Positions 20,784-31,473 are shown, numbered from the stretch's first letter. The stretch: DNA of 64,000 bases from Ctena decussata (GCA_963989385.1 OZ022500.1:110153842-110217841), one strand, 5' to 3'. Translations and numbers: made by a program. The notes: generated from the sequence alone by a model not told the origin.

Positions 20784-22889
20784 CCAGTTAATTTCGTTTT
20801 AGATCCGAACAACTGATATATAAGGGGAACGATGTCACTGTCCGAATTAACCTGCTGTCCGAATTTACCTGACATGAGTCTGTATGTATTGGGACAGTAG
20901 GTCTGAGCAAACAGTGCAGACCTACACCAGAATGTTCCTTGAGGTCTGATGGCTTCTTCAGTGTTTGTCACTGTATCTGCATCTTTTGAACACATTACTG
21001 CACATACAATCTGTCTCCTTTTCAGGACTATTTGGGCATTAAATTTTAGGTGCCCTAATTTTTTGAATTTTTATGGTAATCTCGAGAACGCGGGCTGTGA
21101 TCAGAACCCTCTGTTTGCTGTTTGCTATCATTCCAGCATTGTTTAGGTGAAAATAAACACCAAGATCAGACTCCGCAGATGTTTTGGTTGGTGAAGATTA
21201 CTGTATGCATGCACCTGCTCTAATATGGGATTTAAAATATTTTTAAAATATTGCGCTCAAATTCAGAATCGCTCAAACACTATTTTTGATCATATAGGGC
21301 ATATTTGGTAAAAGACGATGGCCAAAGTGAACGAAAACAGGCTGATCTATTCTGTTCTGTTCGCAGGTGCGGTAATAATATATACATTTTTCTGTTAGGG
21401 CTCATTAATGATATTCCATTCATAAGGTGTATTTCAACTGTAGAAAGAAGTAAACTATTATATCAAAGGAAAATATTAAATACAAGCGTACGTAATATTT
21501 ATTATTGTAGAGACAGTCAGAAAAAATTCTCTATCGCATCTGCAAACAGAGATGACTCATATCAGCTTGAATCTGCAGTGCCTTATCAGAGTTTATCCTG
21601 TTCGCACGAACATGGACCATGACATCTGTACAGCGAACACTGAAGACGGATCAGACTGCAAAGATGCAGTCTGATCCGTCTTCAGTGTTGCTGTTTTTTT
21701 TTTTCAAGACAGTATTCGATGTTTGCCATAGTCACTGCCCGTAGCGATGCACAGGCCGATCTAGTCATCGGTGTTTGAACATGGTGCATTAAAGTCTCCA
21801 TAGTCCTATCAGCGGTAAAAACGCCTAAACGCAAATCATTGTAAAAGGCAGATCAACCTTTACGTTTGGATATAAAATGTGGGTTGGTGTGCATATATTG
21901 AGTCATATAATTGGCAAAAAGTAGAGAAAACAAGTTTTTGAAAAATAACAAATCGCTCCACAAAATACAATTTCCTGTTCTGGTTTCCCGTCTAGCAATG
22001 GTAAATAAACATAGGCGGAATAGTGATTGGGACGCCACGCCTGTACATTGTATTTCTACCATTTAATGCAATCGAAAGTAGGTCATTTAAGTTGCCAACT
22101 AAAATGACCCAAATAAGTTTTCAAACCCCTTTTATGTGAAACTCAATGATGTTTTATTTTCTTAAAGCTGGCTAATCACAGTCATTTACAATTATGAAAC
22201 TATAGTGAGAAGCTTGCAGCGATACCTCATGATAAAATTTTTAATGCTGATAGAGCAATGGGGCCTTTAAACGTCCCTCTTCTGATGGCACAGTACAGTA
22301 TACGCTTTTATCAACCTATATATCACTCGAATGGAAGCATACGCCGTGCAAAAGGCGGAATTTGTCGTAAGCGTCAGACGTCTGCGAAGGCGTAAGCATG
22401 TCTGCAGGTCGTCAGGGCGTTTTAAATTCGCGTTTTGAGCTCTACATAGCGTTTGAGCCAGCTGCGAATGCCCCCACCACATGCCACATAAGACAGGTTT
22501 GTCATGCCGCGAGTCAAATTATTCGGTCGGGGGATTAGGTACGGCTAAGCGGGTCTCAGCCATGTTACCGAATTCGATGTTAGTAAATCATTCAAGTGTT
22601 TGTATATTCTTATATTAAAATAAACTACAATAGTTCGTTTTTATAACCCACGACCAGTGACCTTCATAATCCATTCGCTTTTGAATTCTTTTTCTTGCGA
22701 AAACACTATTTTGAACGCCCGTTTAAACTGTGTGACCCTCTATTGTACCATAACGTAGTGTTTTGTGTATTATACCGAAAAAAACTGTTCTTGTATTTTC
22801 TCCGCAGGAAGCCTGGATACATTATATTTTAAAGCTCGAAGTTTTAATGTATTGTCACCAATTATTTTTAAGCGTGACAGCCGGGTCAC

Positions 22890-23060
22890 AGGACAAAATC
22901 TAGTTTAAACCGGATAGTGAGAGCACCAGATATGGTGGGTTTTATTGATAAATCTGGATTTTTATTTGTTATTTTTCATTTTGAGCCGCCTAATCAGGAT
23001 CTACGCTGTTAGCATAACTAAGCGGTTTTTGTCTCTGGCGCTTAAAGAGTTAACAAAAAT
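22890..23060. repeat. Decayed MITE with GAGCCGCC / GTCTCTGGCGCTTA words
   Basis: GAGCCGCCTAATCAGGATCT, then ACGCTGTTAGC and GTCTCTGGCGCTTAAAGAGTTAAC, match the right half of the 45857-46070 element. The left half is too diverged to trace. Confidence 0.45.
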
Positions 23061-23129
23061 ATGTCTTGTGTTTATTATGGCCGACGAGGCAGTTCTATTA
23101 GGGAGACATTATAAAGTTTAATGTTATTT

Positions 23130-23335
23130 CAAGGTGAATGGTTACACGTCTAGGTGAAAGAATTCTATTTTCATTTTTGCCTCCTTTCACTACAGGGAGC
23201 TCCATCTCCAGGGAGCAAATTCTTTCTGTTATAAGAAGACCACTTTTGAAATGGCTCCGTGGTCCAGGGAAGCGAACAAGAATTCACAAAAGTTGCATTC
23301 CGTTGGAAATATGCTGTAAAAAGAACATTATGGTG
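23130..23335. repeat. Copy of the GGAGCAAATTCTTTC dispersed repeat
   Basis: Contains CTCCAGGGAGCAAATTCTTTC and TCCAGGGAAGCGAACAAGAA. A related copy in the same orientation follows at 23410-23605 (AATGGGTACACTTTCAGAGG). Non-coding; the open frames here are chance. Confidence 0.55.
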
Positions 23336-23619
23336 TAACAATACACGTTAAGAACGAACAGAAACTGACCCACCCGTTTGTTAGGCAGTGCTTAGTCTTT
23401 TGTGTATTTGAATTTAAGATGAATGGGTACACTTTCAGAGGAAGCAACTCTCGTGTCTTCATGTTTGCCTTCCTTTGAAATGGGAAATGGCAAGTCAACT
23501 CTTAAAGACAAGAATTTCCTCCCCTGGAAATTCCTTCCCGTAAGTGCTGATCCTACTTTAGAAGGGCTTCGGTCTGCAGGGAAGCAAACCGTCAAAAAAT
23601 CACGAAAAATGTTCTCAGT

Positions 23620-23792
23620 GCTCCAGTTAAGAAGGGGTAACAGGGATAATTTAGGGATAAGTTCCCATATTTTTCCTAAAAAAACACACAAAGACGGTTC
23701 GAATGAGGAGTCACAATGTATGTTTTTGTTGAGAAATAAGAAAAATTATCTTTGAATTATCCCTGTTACCCCTTCTTATCTGGAGCTCTGAT
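23620..23792. mobile_element. AAGAAGGGGTAACAGGG palindromic MITE (copy 1)
   Basis: The left arm AAGAAGGGGTAACAGGGATA is the exact complement of the right arm TATCCCTGTTACCCCTTCTT. Inner words GGATAAGTTC and GAGTCACAA are shared with copies at 23908, 29588, 55235 and 60363. AGAGCTCTG or a relative lies just outside the right arm. Confidence 0.85.
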
Positions 23793-23907
23793 GTTCCCCT
23801 TTCTAAAAATGGCGGAAACAACGTGGAGGAGTATCCATTCACCTAAAATAAGTCTTGAAGAAAACTCTTTTTTCTGACTGAAACGTAGATTTTGGATTTT
23901 GATGAAC

Positions 23908-24062
23908 GTCAGAACTTCAGATAAGAAGGGGTTACAAGGATAATTTTTTTATGCTTCTATGGAAATCTAAGTTGTGATCCCTCATTAGAACCTAATGAGG
24001 GGTCACAACATACTTTTTTGTTGACAAATAAGAAACATTATCTTGAAATTATTCCTGGTATA
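23908..24062. mobile_element. AAGAAGGGGTAACAGGG palindromic MITE (copy 2, diverged)
   Basis: AGATAAGAAGGGGTTACAAG opens the element. The central hairpin TTGTGATCCCTCATTAGAAC / CTAATGAGGGGTCACAA is well kept. The right arm is degraded. Confidence 0.7.
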
Positions 24063-24467
24063 TACTAAAACTCCATATTCTCGCGGCAATCATATTCTCG
24101 CGGTAGATCCAACTTAAATGCCTGAGACAAACATATCTCCTTATTTTTATAGTGGCTTATAGGCATCAGGTATACACAGTACTAGAGCACATTAGATTTC
24201 AGTTCCGTCACTATTTGAAAATGATGTCACTTCTAAAAGCCTAAATAGTGAAAAATCTCACCAAAACGGAACAAGCAACACCCCAGGAGGATAAAAGTGG
24301 CTATAAAATAGATAATAATGGTCAAGTCATTCTGTTTCTTGCCTGAGTCAGTTTAGATATGGTTGTATTAAACATTTTAAATAAGGAAACATTTCTGCAT
24401 GCATTAGATATGTCAACCAGGAGGCACATATCCATATACCGTGAGAATATGGAGTCCGTATTTCTGC

Positions 24468-24954
24468 CGAACCCCAATCACCCTGTCCAATCGAAACGCC
24501 GGAAGAACGGTACGAACGCCGGATATGCGGTATTTTCACGCCGGATCGCGGTATTTTTTTCTGAATCGCCGCCATTGATTTTTGGAGAGCGCTTCTAAAG
24601 CCAGAGAAATAAAGAGTTATTAACGGTGAGAGGGTATGACGAATTAGCCTATCCGGATCTACATAGACTTTTCTAAATGTCCAGTCTTCATTAGGGTAGA
24701 AACTACGTTTGTTTGTTGTAATATTTGAAGTGAGTTTTGTTTTATATGTTCGGCCTTTCGCTTTGACCGTATTCACGCCCACAAGCTTCGTACTTTTTAA
24801 ATTTTCGTTAGAAGGGGAAACAATGAGTGGGCTAAACTACAATTTTAAGCATCCTTATTCCGTTACCGGAAACTCGTTGATGCATTTTCCTCCGAGGAAA
24901 TCGAGTTGAAGGCATAGTCTCAAAAACTAAAAGTAACGCCGGGTAAAATGATAT

Positions 24955-24957
<3 letters not shown>
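24468..24957. repeat. Left arm of a long inverted repeat
   Basis: From CCAATCGAAACGCCGGAAGA to AACGCCGGGTAAAATGATAT this segment is a near-continuous reverse complement of 27203-27795 (the right arm, enlarged by a MITE). Shared words in order: GGATATGCGGTATTTTCACG, CCGCCATTGATTTTTGGAG, TCCGGATCTACATAGA, ATATGTTCGGCC, ACAAGCTTCGTAC, AACTCGTTGATGCATTTT. A (T)n run of about 32 bases starts right after it (24958-24990). Confidence 0.85.
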
Positions 24958-24992
<35 letters not shown>

Positions 24993-25370
24993 AAACTGCT
25001 GATTTTATTCAAGTAGATAAATGAATATGTACACAATCGGCATATTTCAAGGCGTAAGATATCATTTATGTCCGGTCACAACTGATGCCTGTCTTTTTAG
25101 GACGTCATTTGTGTTATTCATGTCAGACTAATCAACATACTGGCATGGATCATATAGATGGAATTGAGGTGATAACAAGACCTGTTAACAGCTGAAAGTA
25201 CATTTATTTAACCTCTTTCAAAATACAGTTTGTAAGTGCACTGAGCTGTTAGGTGTATGGTTACTCTTCGGTGTTAAGCCACCACATTTTCAGGGCGACA
25301 TTTTTATATGAGAATAGCATTTGCTTCCCTGCTAAATGAATCTCTTAATCATTGTGGGTGAGTACACATA

Positions 25371-25520
25371 AGTAGGACAGTCACATGAGGCTATTCTTAA
25401 AACACATAATTTGCTCATAGAGATAGGTTATGTCTTTCAAGAGTAGCCCACAAGACATAACTTATCTCTATAAGCAAATTAGGTGTTTTAAGAATAGCTT
25501 CATGTGACTGTCTTAATTAT
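25371..25520. repeat. Hairpin of about 150 bp
   Basis: GACAGTCACATGAGGCTATT, then CTTAAAACAC, is complementary to GTGTTTTAAGAATAGCTTCA, then TGTGACTGTC. The inner words AGAGATAGGTTATGTCTT and AAGACATAACTTATCTCT also pair. It lies between the arms of the long inverted repeat. Confidence 0.85.
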
Positions 25521-25587
25521 GTGAGTTTCTACATACAGACATTTTTTTCGATTTCATACCATTCATGCATTTTATTTTCTTTCAGCA

Positions 25588-26625
25588 ATGGAAGAGTCAG
25601 CATCACAGTTTAAATGTCTGGTGTGTCAGAAGGCATACCAGAGTTCTTCGTCGCTCAAACGGCACTTAAAACGGCATGACGATTAAGTGCACGATTGTGA
25701 CATTTGCCATAAATCTTTCAGCAGGAAAGATGAGCTAAAACGACACATATTAACACAAAATAAGGCATAGTCTGGCCCATGTTCCTTCTTCTGAATGTGT
25801 TCTCTGCTCTTGAAGGAACTCTTTCAGATTTTAATTTTACTTCACAGCAGCTGGTGTTGTGCCGTGTGGCGGCCGTAAAACGTCTCCCCGAACATCATCC
25901 ATAGGTCAGATTTTATTTTATTTTCGTCCTTTGAGATCACAGGATATGTTCTGAGAAATTTGAAATTTTAGATTGGTATAGACTCTTATTCTAGATCATC
26001 GTCTTTAATATTATTTTGACCCTTTTTGATACTAGTCAGTCTATGAATCGACTGCCCAATTAAAATTAAGAAATTTCAGTATGCGTTTCACTTGTTTCGT
26101 CACCAAATATTGTCAAGGTCACTGATGAGGCTTTATTAGCCGAAACTATGTAGTCTGGCCCATGTTCCGTCTTCTGAATGTATTCTCTGCTCTTGAAGGA
26201 ACTCTTTTAAGATTTTAATTGTCTGTATGTGATAAATGCGGGGTGTATTTCCCGTCAAGATCATCATTCATTAATCACAAAAACATAATTCACCAATCTA
26301 AGCAGTTTAAATGTGAGATTTGTAAATCGACTTTCGTCACAAAGCAAAACATACTTCGGCACAAAAGATATCATGGGGAGAAAGATCAATGCCCGAAATG
26401 TGAGAAGTTTTTCTCTCGAGTCAAAGACCATATGCCAAAATGTAGAAATGAAAGTCGCTAGAACAGTTTTTCTGTGTATGTGGTATAATTTTTTTTTAGA
26501 AAAAAGTATCTCGTGGAACATAGGGAATACAAACACGGCCTAGAAGATATCAGTGTGAAAAATGTTTACATTTATTTTCACACAGAAGAGGGAAGATTAA
26601 TCATGAGAGGAAGTGTTCATAGTTT
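25588..26625 (+). pseudogene. Decayed C2H2 zinc-finger coding sequence (several pieces)
   Basis: The first piece starts at ATG 25588, just after an acceptor-like TTTTATTTTCTTTCAG. It encodes finger CLVCQKAYQSSSSLKRHLKRH, then an in-frame TAA (25684). In the same frame follows CDICHKSFSRKDELKRH, whose final zinc-binding His is replaced (ILTQ). The second piece (26219-26461) encodes CDKCGVYF..H-x4-H, CEICKSTF..H-x3-H and a C2HC-like CPKCEKFFSRVKDHMPKC. A third piece, in another frame at 26547-26625, reads YQCEKCLHLFSHRRGKINH and ends KCS-stop. A 66-bp stretch (GTCTGGCCCATGTTCC onward) occurs at both 25769 and 26153, so the locus has been internally duplicated. Fingers normally bind DNA in the nucleus; this copy looks non-functional unless spliced differently. 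It may be cargo of the inverted-repeat element rather than a host gene. Confidence 0.7.
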
Positions 26626-27202
26626 AATTAGGCACGCAGATCGTAATGGTTGTTGTATGAATGATGACACAAGCCTTTTATAACATGTTGCATTGGCTAT
26701 TTCAGCCTTTTTAAGGCACTTCTAAATGTCAGTATGACTAGGTGGCTGAAATATACGGGTGCTTTGTATTTTTACGTTTAACAAGAATAATATGCACTCT
26801 TGCTCTGAATTACAGAAATAATCATAAGATATGCATATTATTGTTTAGATTTTTATGTTTCTAAAGTCATACTCAAATCCCAGTGTAGATATATAAAACA
26901 AGAACAATTTTACCGTCATATACCGTGACTTAGGTGGCGGCCACCTGTTGTAAAATGGACATTTATGTTCTTTAGAATAATCCTAAGAATAATGCTCAGA
27001 ATTCTAAATGGATATACTGTACAAAAGTTGAAGATATTTATGATGTATTCATGTATGTAGAAACCCACATAAGACAGTCAGATACCAATTTCCATTAACG
27101 CTGATAAATGCTTGGAAAAGAAATGCCATCTTGCGTCTAGAAATATGCTGACTATGTACATATTCATATGTCTACTGGAAAAACTAAACACTTTCCAAAT
27201 AA
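26626..27202. other. Spacer between zinc-finger pieces and right arm
   Basis: AT-rich, with no recognised coding sequence. Confidence 0.4.
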
Positions 27203-27795
27203 TCTGATACCATTTTATCCGGCGTTACTTTTATTTTTTGAGACTATGCCTTCAATTCCCTTTCCTCGGGGAAAAATGCATCAACGAGTTCCCGGTAATG
27301 GTATGGGATACTTAAAATTGCAGTTTAGCCTACTCATTGTGTCCCCTTTTAATGAAAATTAAAAAAGTACGAAGCTTGTGGACGTGAATACGTTCTGAGC
27401 GAGAGGCCGAACATATAAAACAAAAATCACTATAGATATTACAACAAACCCACGTAGTTTCTACCTTAAATGAAATCTGGGCATTTAGCAAAATCTATGT
27501 AGATCCGGATAGGCTTATTCGTCATACTCACTCACCGTTAATCGCTATTTATTTCTCTTTCTTTACCCAGCAGGCACATGACGTCGAAATGACGTCGTAC
27601 TGACGTCAATGCGACGTAATGACGTCGCATCTACGTCAGTACGACGTCATTTTGACGTTGTGTGCCTGCTGGGTAACAACGCGCTCCAAAAATCAATGGC
27701 GGCGATTTAAAAAAAAATAACCGCGATCCGGCGTGAAAATACCGCATATCCGGCGTTCGTACCATTTTTCCGGCGTTTCGATTGGAAGGGGTGCC
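27203..27795. repeat. Right arm of the long inverted repeat, interrupted by a MITE
   Basis: Reverse complement of 24468-24957, from GATACCATTTTATCCGGCGT to CCGGCGTTTCGATTGGAAG. The 108-bp MITE at 27566-27673 interrupts it and is absent from the left arm. Confidence 0.85.
27566..27673. mobile_element. CCCAGCAGG palindromic MITE (108 bp) with TA target duplication
   Basis: Starts CCCAGCAGGCACATGACGTC and ends GACGTTGTGTGCCTGCTGGG. TA lies on both sides (27564-27565 and 27674-27675). The arms are almost perfectly complementary and are built of GACGTC/TGACGTCA units. Confidence 0.9.
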
Positions 27796-28034
27796 AATGG
27801 GGTAGTTCTGTATGCTGATCAAAATAGGAAACACACCAGAAGATAGAAATACAAACATGCCTTGAGATTTAGTTGATAAACTGCAGAGTTAAATTGCATG
27901 TACTATTTTGGATTGTTGGTTCTCCTTACATGGTCAGACTTAGATGTATCTGAAATACCGTGAGAATAGGGAGTTCCAGTCTACCCCTTCTTATCTAGAG
28001 CTCTGATATGCGTTCTTTTTTAAATTTCTTTCAG

Positions 28035-28356
28035 ACGTTACCGTAGAAAACAGTTTTTAAAGCGTAGGAAAGAAACAGAGATCTTAGACAGCATCAATAG
28101 AGAATTCACTGATTCTTTACGTTCCTCGGAAATATCCCCTTCAAAGAAAATGACGTTGTTACTTAATGGCCCTGTGCCAACCGAGGGAGCAAATGTTCAA
28201 AGGTTTACAGACTGGGCTAGACGGCATCCCGAGCCCTCACCGTTGATGTATACTAAGCGAGTGCATGAGGTCCACCCGGCGGACAGACAACATTTTACCC
28301 AGCGTGTGTTCACAGTGCCAGCTAAGACTAGAACAGTTGTCACTCAAAGACCAAAG
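28035..28356 (+). CDS. Membrane-protein gene: basic juxtamembrane and tail exon
   Basis: The acceptor TTTCTTTCAG precedes A 28035; the donor is AAAG|GTAAGA. After the split Arg codon it encodes 107 residues: RYRRKQFLKRRKETE (basic, right after the membrane span), a polar stretch with LDSINREFTDSLRSSEISPS, and a segment rich in His, Pro and Arg ending TVVTQRPK. It leaves in phase 0. There is no Cys-rich or enzyme-like motif, so this looks like a flexible cytoplasmic tail. The ATG at 28150 is internal; an isolated ORF call from that ATG would lose 38 residues and the link to the membrane span. Confidence 0.8.
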
Positions 28357-30144
28357 GTAAGACGTTTGTTCTTCCACATAGGAAACTTGCAGCCTTACTC
28401 CAAATGGGCTGTCTCATATTTGAATTGGGACTGTCACCTTAAATAGAAAGCAGTTGCAAAATAGCGGCCTGGTTTTCCGTCTATCCATTCATCCGTGCAA
28501 CCGTGAACATTTAAAGACATCAGCCGCAGCGTTTCGTCCTATCATTTCTTGCAATCATCAGATATACAAGAGTTGACCATTAAATAATGGGAACACCTTT
28601 GCAGATTAGTAAACATTATACATAAATAAGTATACTTCATGTAACACCAAAGAGTCTCTATTTAGCTCTCAAATTCACCTTTGAAAATGGAATTTCAACG
28701 CATTGCCATAGCAACATATTACGTCACGTTCATGCTGGGTACGGCGTGTAATTTTTTTGACGTCAGATTGGTAAAGAGATGTTCGTATGCTTATTATGTA
28801 GGATATTTAAAGAGAAATAGCATATTTAGAAACAGCTTCCGTTTAAATTAGTTCTTGGCTATACAAACACATATATAATAACTGTTGAAACTGTTCTGAA
28901 ATCTGGTATGAATTAAAGCAAGAACAGTGATAAAAATATGTGACTTTTGGGGCTTTTGAGATTTTATTCCGTAATGTTCAGCATTATGCTGAAATCAATG
29001 GATAGGCTATTAAGGACAGGATATTTTTGGTTCTTTCTGTTATACAATTATGCCAAGACTTTCGTTGTTAAAATGCAGTAACGTCACAATTTTGGTCCCT
29101 CATGCTTAAAATCAGTGAAAAAACATCACATGTTTAGCTCGATCGAAAATCTGTCACGGTCTGTATTTCTGCCAGGTTTGAGAGCAAGTCATGAACACCT
29201 ATTCATTTCTTTTAGTATCTGGGTCATGCATCAGGCCATCACAGCGCCACAAACTTTTATCCCGTCTTTGTTGCTTATCAGCCGCATATACATGTGGAAA
29301 TTTGCGAAAGTTTAGAGACCAAATCCCTCTTAGTTTAAGGCAGTGTTGGCATGGCAACAATATTCTTAAACAGTACTTTGAACTTAATTATATGGCGTAT
29401 GCTTGCTCTTATGTATTATATATCTAGAACACTGTTCTAACACATAGCTAATGAGATATATGCGAGTTTCCATTATTTAATGATCACCCCTCGTAAAGTT
29501 TGATTTAATGTACATGTTAATTACAAAAAAGAAAAAAAAAACGGACTGTGGCCTCATCAATAATAATTATTTTAAGCTTTAGGAGTGACAGTGCTCCAGA
29601 TAAGAAGGGGTAACAGGGGTAGTTTGAGGGATAATTTTCAACATTTCTCTATAAAACATGTTGTGACCCCTCATTAGAGCCTACTCACCGAGATAGTTCT
29701 AATGAGGGGTCGAAACACGTTTCCTTTGAGAAAGAAGAAAAAAGCCTCAGACTCACCCTTAGAACCTTACCTTATCTGGAGTGATATAACTGAGGTAACT
29801 TTCTGTTTATGTGGCGCTCTGACGTTGCCGCAGTTTCCGAATTACCAATTAATTGTGTACCTCTAGAAAATCACCCCAAAAAGACCATTTTGTACTTGTG
29901 CTAGAATCAGAATTAAAATACAGTATTAAAGATGAAGAATTTTACTTTCTGATACCGTTTGTGATGTAAAAATATGTTAAGAAAAAAAGAAGTTATTAAG
30001 TGATAATGAATTTTTCCCTTATTACTCGTATATGTCAAACTAGCTCACACCTGTAGAAGTGCTAGTACGCAGTTTCTTCACTATGCATTGTTATTTAAAT
30101 AGTGGAGTTATAGCAAACTGGATTCCTTGTTTTCTTTCTTTCAG
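28357..30144. other. Intron between tail exons
   Basis: AT-rich intron with one palindromic MITE (29588-29790). A poly-A-like tract lies near 29526-29540. No other exon was seen. Confidence 0.5.
29588..29790. mobile_element. AAGAAGGGGTAACAGGG palindromic MITE (copy 3)
   Basis: Begins CTCCAGATAAGAAGGGGTAA and ends CTTATCTGGAG. The central GACCCCTCATTAGAGCC / AGTTCTAATGAGGGGTC hairpin is conserved. Confidence 0.8.
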
Positions 30145-30532
30145 TATATTATTCGTCAGAATCGCACAAGGTCAGCTCCTCCACCGATAGACCGGCATGG
30201 CTTCACAAAAGCACATTTTCTTCCTGGTAGAGGGTACGTTGTGGCAAACGGTGGTTACCATGGAAATACTAATGTCACCAGACGTGTCATTACACAACCG
30301 CCATGGCGACAAGAAGTCATTCGACAGGAGGTCATTCGACCTCCTCCTGTTCAGGAAGTCATTCGGCCGCCTCCAGTTCAGTATATCGAGACGGTATCTG
30401 CGCCAGCTCCGGCACCTCTTCCGGTTTCTGTTCCTGCGCCTGCGCAGACAATACGTCACTCAGCAGGACAGGATACATACCACATAAAGTTGGACACAAA
30501 CACTATGAATTATTCGAAGCAAAAAGTTGGCG
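30145..30532 (+). CDS. Membrane-protein gene: proline-rich tail exon
   Basis: The acceptor is TTTCTTTCTTTCAG, entry phase 0; the donor is GGCG|GTAATT, exit phase 1. It encodes 129 residues: YIIRQNRTRSAPPPIDRHG, a Gly/Tyr stretch (GRGYVVANGGYHGNTN), then a short internal repeat (QEVIRQEVIR, QEVIRPPPV twice), a Pro/Ala run (SAPAPAPLPVSVPAPAQ) and a polar end. The repeated PPPV and arginine-flanked prolines are typical of SH3 or WW ligand regions, so an adaptor-binding role at the membrane is possible, but this is inference. Open frames in the other two forward frames and on the minus strand here are shadows. Confidence 0.8.
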
Positions 30533-31287
30533 GTAATTTATTTTTCTCATCATTAAGTAAGATCAGTTTAAAGACGTACTAGTATCTGTTTTGTCTCCAA
30601 ATGATATAAAATGTACGACATGATCCAATGAAAAACCATGTCGGCAAAGAAACCTACATGTACGTTGTGGCCTCCTTAGAAACGGTTTTACTAAATTTGT
30701 GGAAAGCCGAAATTTTATATATCACAAATGCATCACTTGCAATTAGTTTCGTTTGTTATTGACATATGCTTCGTAATAACTACCATTGTTATTTACATAT
30801 GCTTTATAATAAACCCCATTGTTTACAAACTGTTTACCGTAAAAATTCTTAGTATTGAAACAAAAAGGGCTGAGCAAACAGTTCAGACCCAGATGAGGAG
30901 TCTGATTACAGGGGCGTAACTAGGGGCAATTTCATGATACGCACAAACATGTTTTATGCTCTACTTCTTGAAAGGAAGGCTAGTACTTCAGCCACTTTGG
31001 TAATTGGTATTGAAATCATGTCTAATTTATAAAATTTCAGCATGCAAATATGCAAGTGCGTTTTGAAATTTTGTCAATTTTGACAAAATTTCAATACGCA
31101 CTTGCGTATTTGCCGTATACGTAGCTACGCCCTTGTGATTAGGCTACACTGTTTGCCATTCTACATCGATCTTTTGGACGTATCTATGCATTGTAAACCA
31201 GACAATGATTCCGTTTTTTTAATAATTGTGTTAAGTAATGTTGCTGTCCAAGTTTTAGAATTTTTACGGAACTATCTCTGCTTACAG
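30533..31287. other. Intron with a hAT-like MITE nested in a hairpin repeat
   Basis: The intron contains the GCAAACAGT hairpin 30874-31156 split by a 227-bp element (30909-31135). Otherwise AT-rich. Confidence 0.5.
30909..31135. mobile_element. hAT-like MITE, 227 bp (copy 1)
   Basis: Ends CAGGGGCGTAACTAGG / TAGCTACGCCCTTG. It has an internal hairpin GTGCGTTTTGAAATTTTGTC / GACAAAATTTCAATACGCAC. TGATTA lies on both sides. It is nearly identical, with the same length, to 35440-35666. Confidence 0.85.
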
Positions 31288-31473
31288 GGTCTTCATCAAA
31301 CATCTTAGAGACATCTACATACAGAGAGAGGAAATACACTGATCCAGATTACGTCATCAACACCAGATCATCAGAATACAGACCCACAGTACTCCAGGGA
31401 AATTACTATCAGATACCACAAAGCCATGAAACATCGCCGGGTTGGAGAGTTATAGAAAGCGGCGGTAATGCAG
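31288..31473 (+). CDS. Membrane-protein gene: Ser/Tyr-rich tail exon
   Basis: The acceptor is CTCTGCTTACAG, entry phase 1; the donor is GCAG|GTAACT, exit phase 1. With the split codons it adds about 62 residues rich in Ser, Thr and Tyr: GSSSNILETSTYRERKYTD, PDYVINTRSSEYRP and GNYYQIPQSHETSP. Several tyrosines lie in contexts that could be phosphorylated or act as sorting signals (for example YVIN, YQIP), but no canonical ITAM or NPxY was seen. Confidence 0.75.

Larger units (their letters stand above)
20664..25370. other. First large intron, left part
   Basis: Apart from the elements listed separately, this part of the 7.4-kb intron shows GCAAACAGT hairpins at 20739-20783 and 20905-20970, inverted GATCAGACTGC words near 21640-21690, and AATGGTAGAAATACAATGTA-type sequence (22035-22065) that is shared with 36770-36800. 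No exon was recognised between 21000 and 23100. Confidence 0.4.

Noticed and set aside
23637..23655. A homing-endonuclease site (I-SceI-like wording, GGTAACAGGGATAAT)
   Set aside because: The order of the halves differs from the known site, and the words belong to a palindromic MITE family.
28150..28446. Independent gene starting at ATG 28150
   Set aside because: The frame extends upstream to an acceptor at 28035 and stops being coding after the donor at 28356; the phases match neighbouring exons.
30172..30536. Other open frames over the proline-rich exon
   Set aside because: They are shadows of the phase-matched + frame, with Arg- or Ser-only low-complexity translations.
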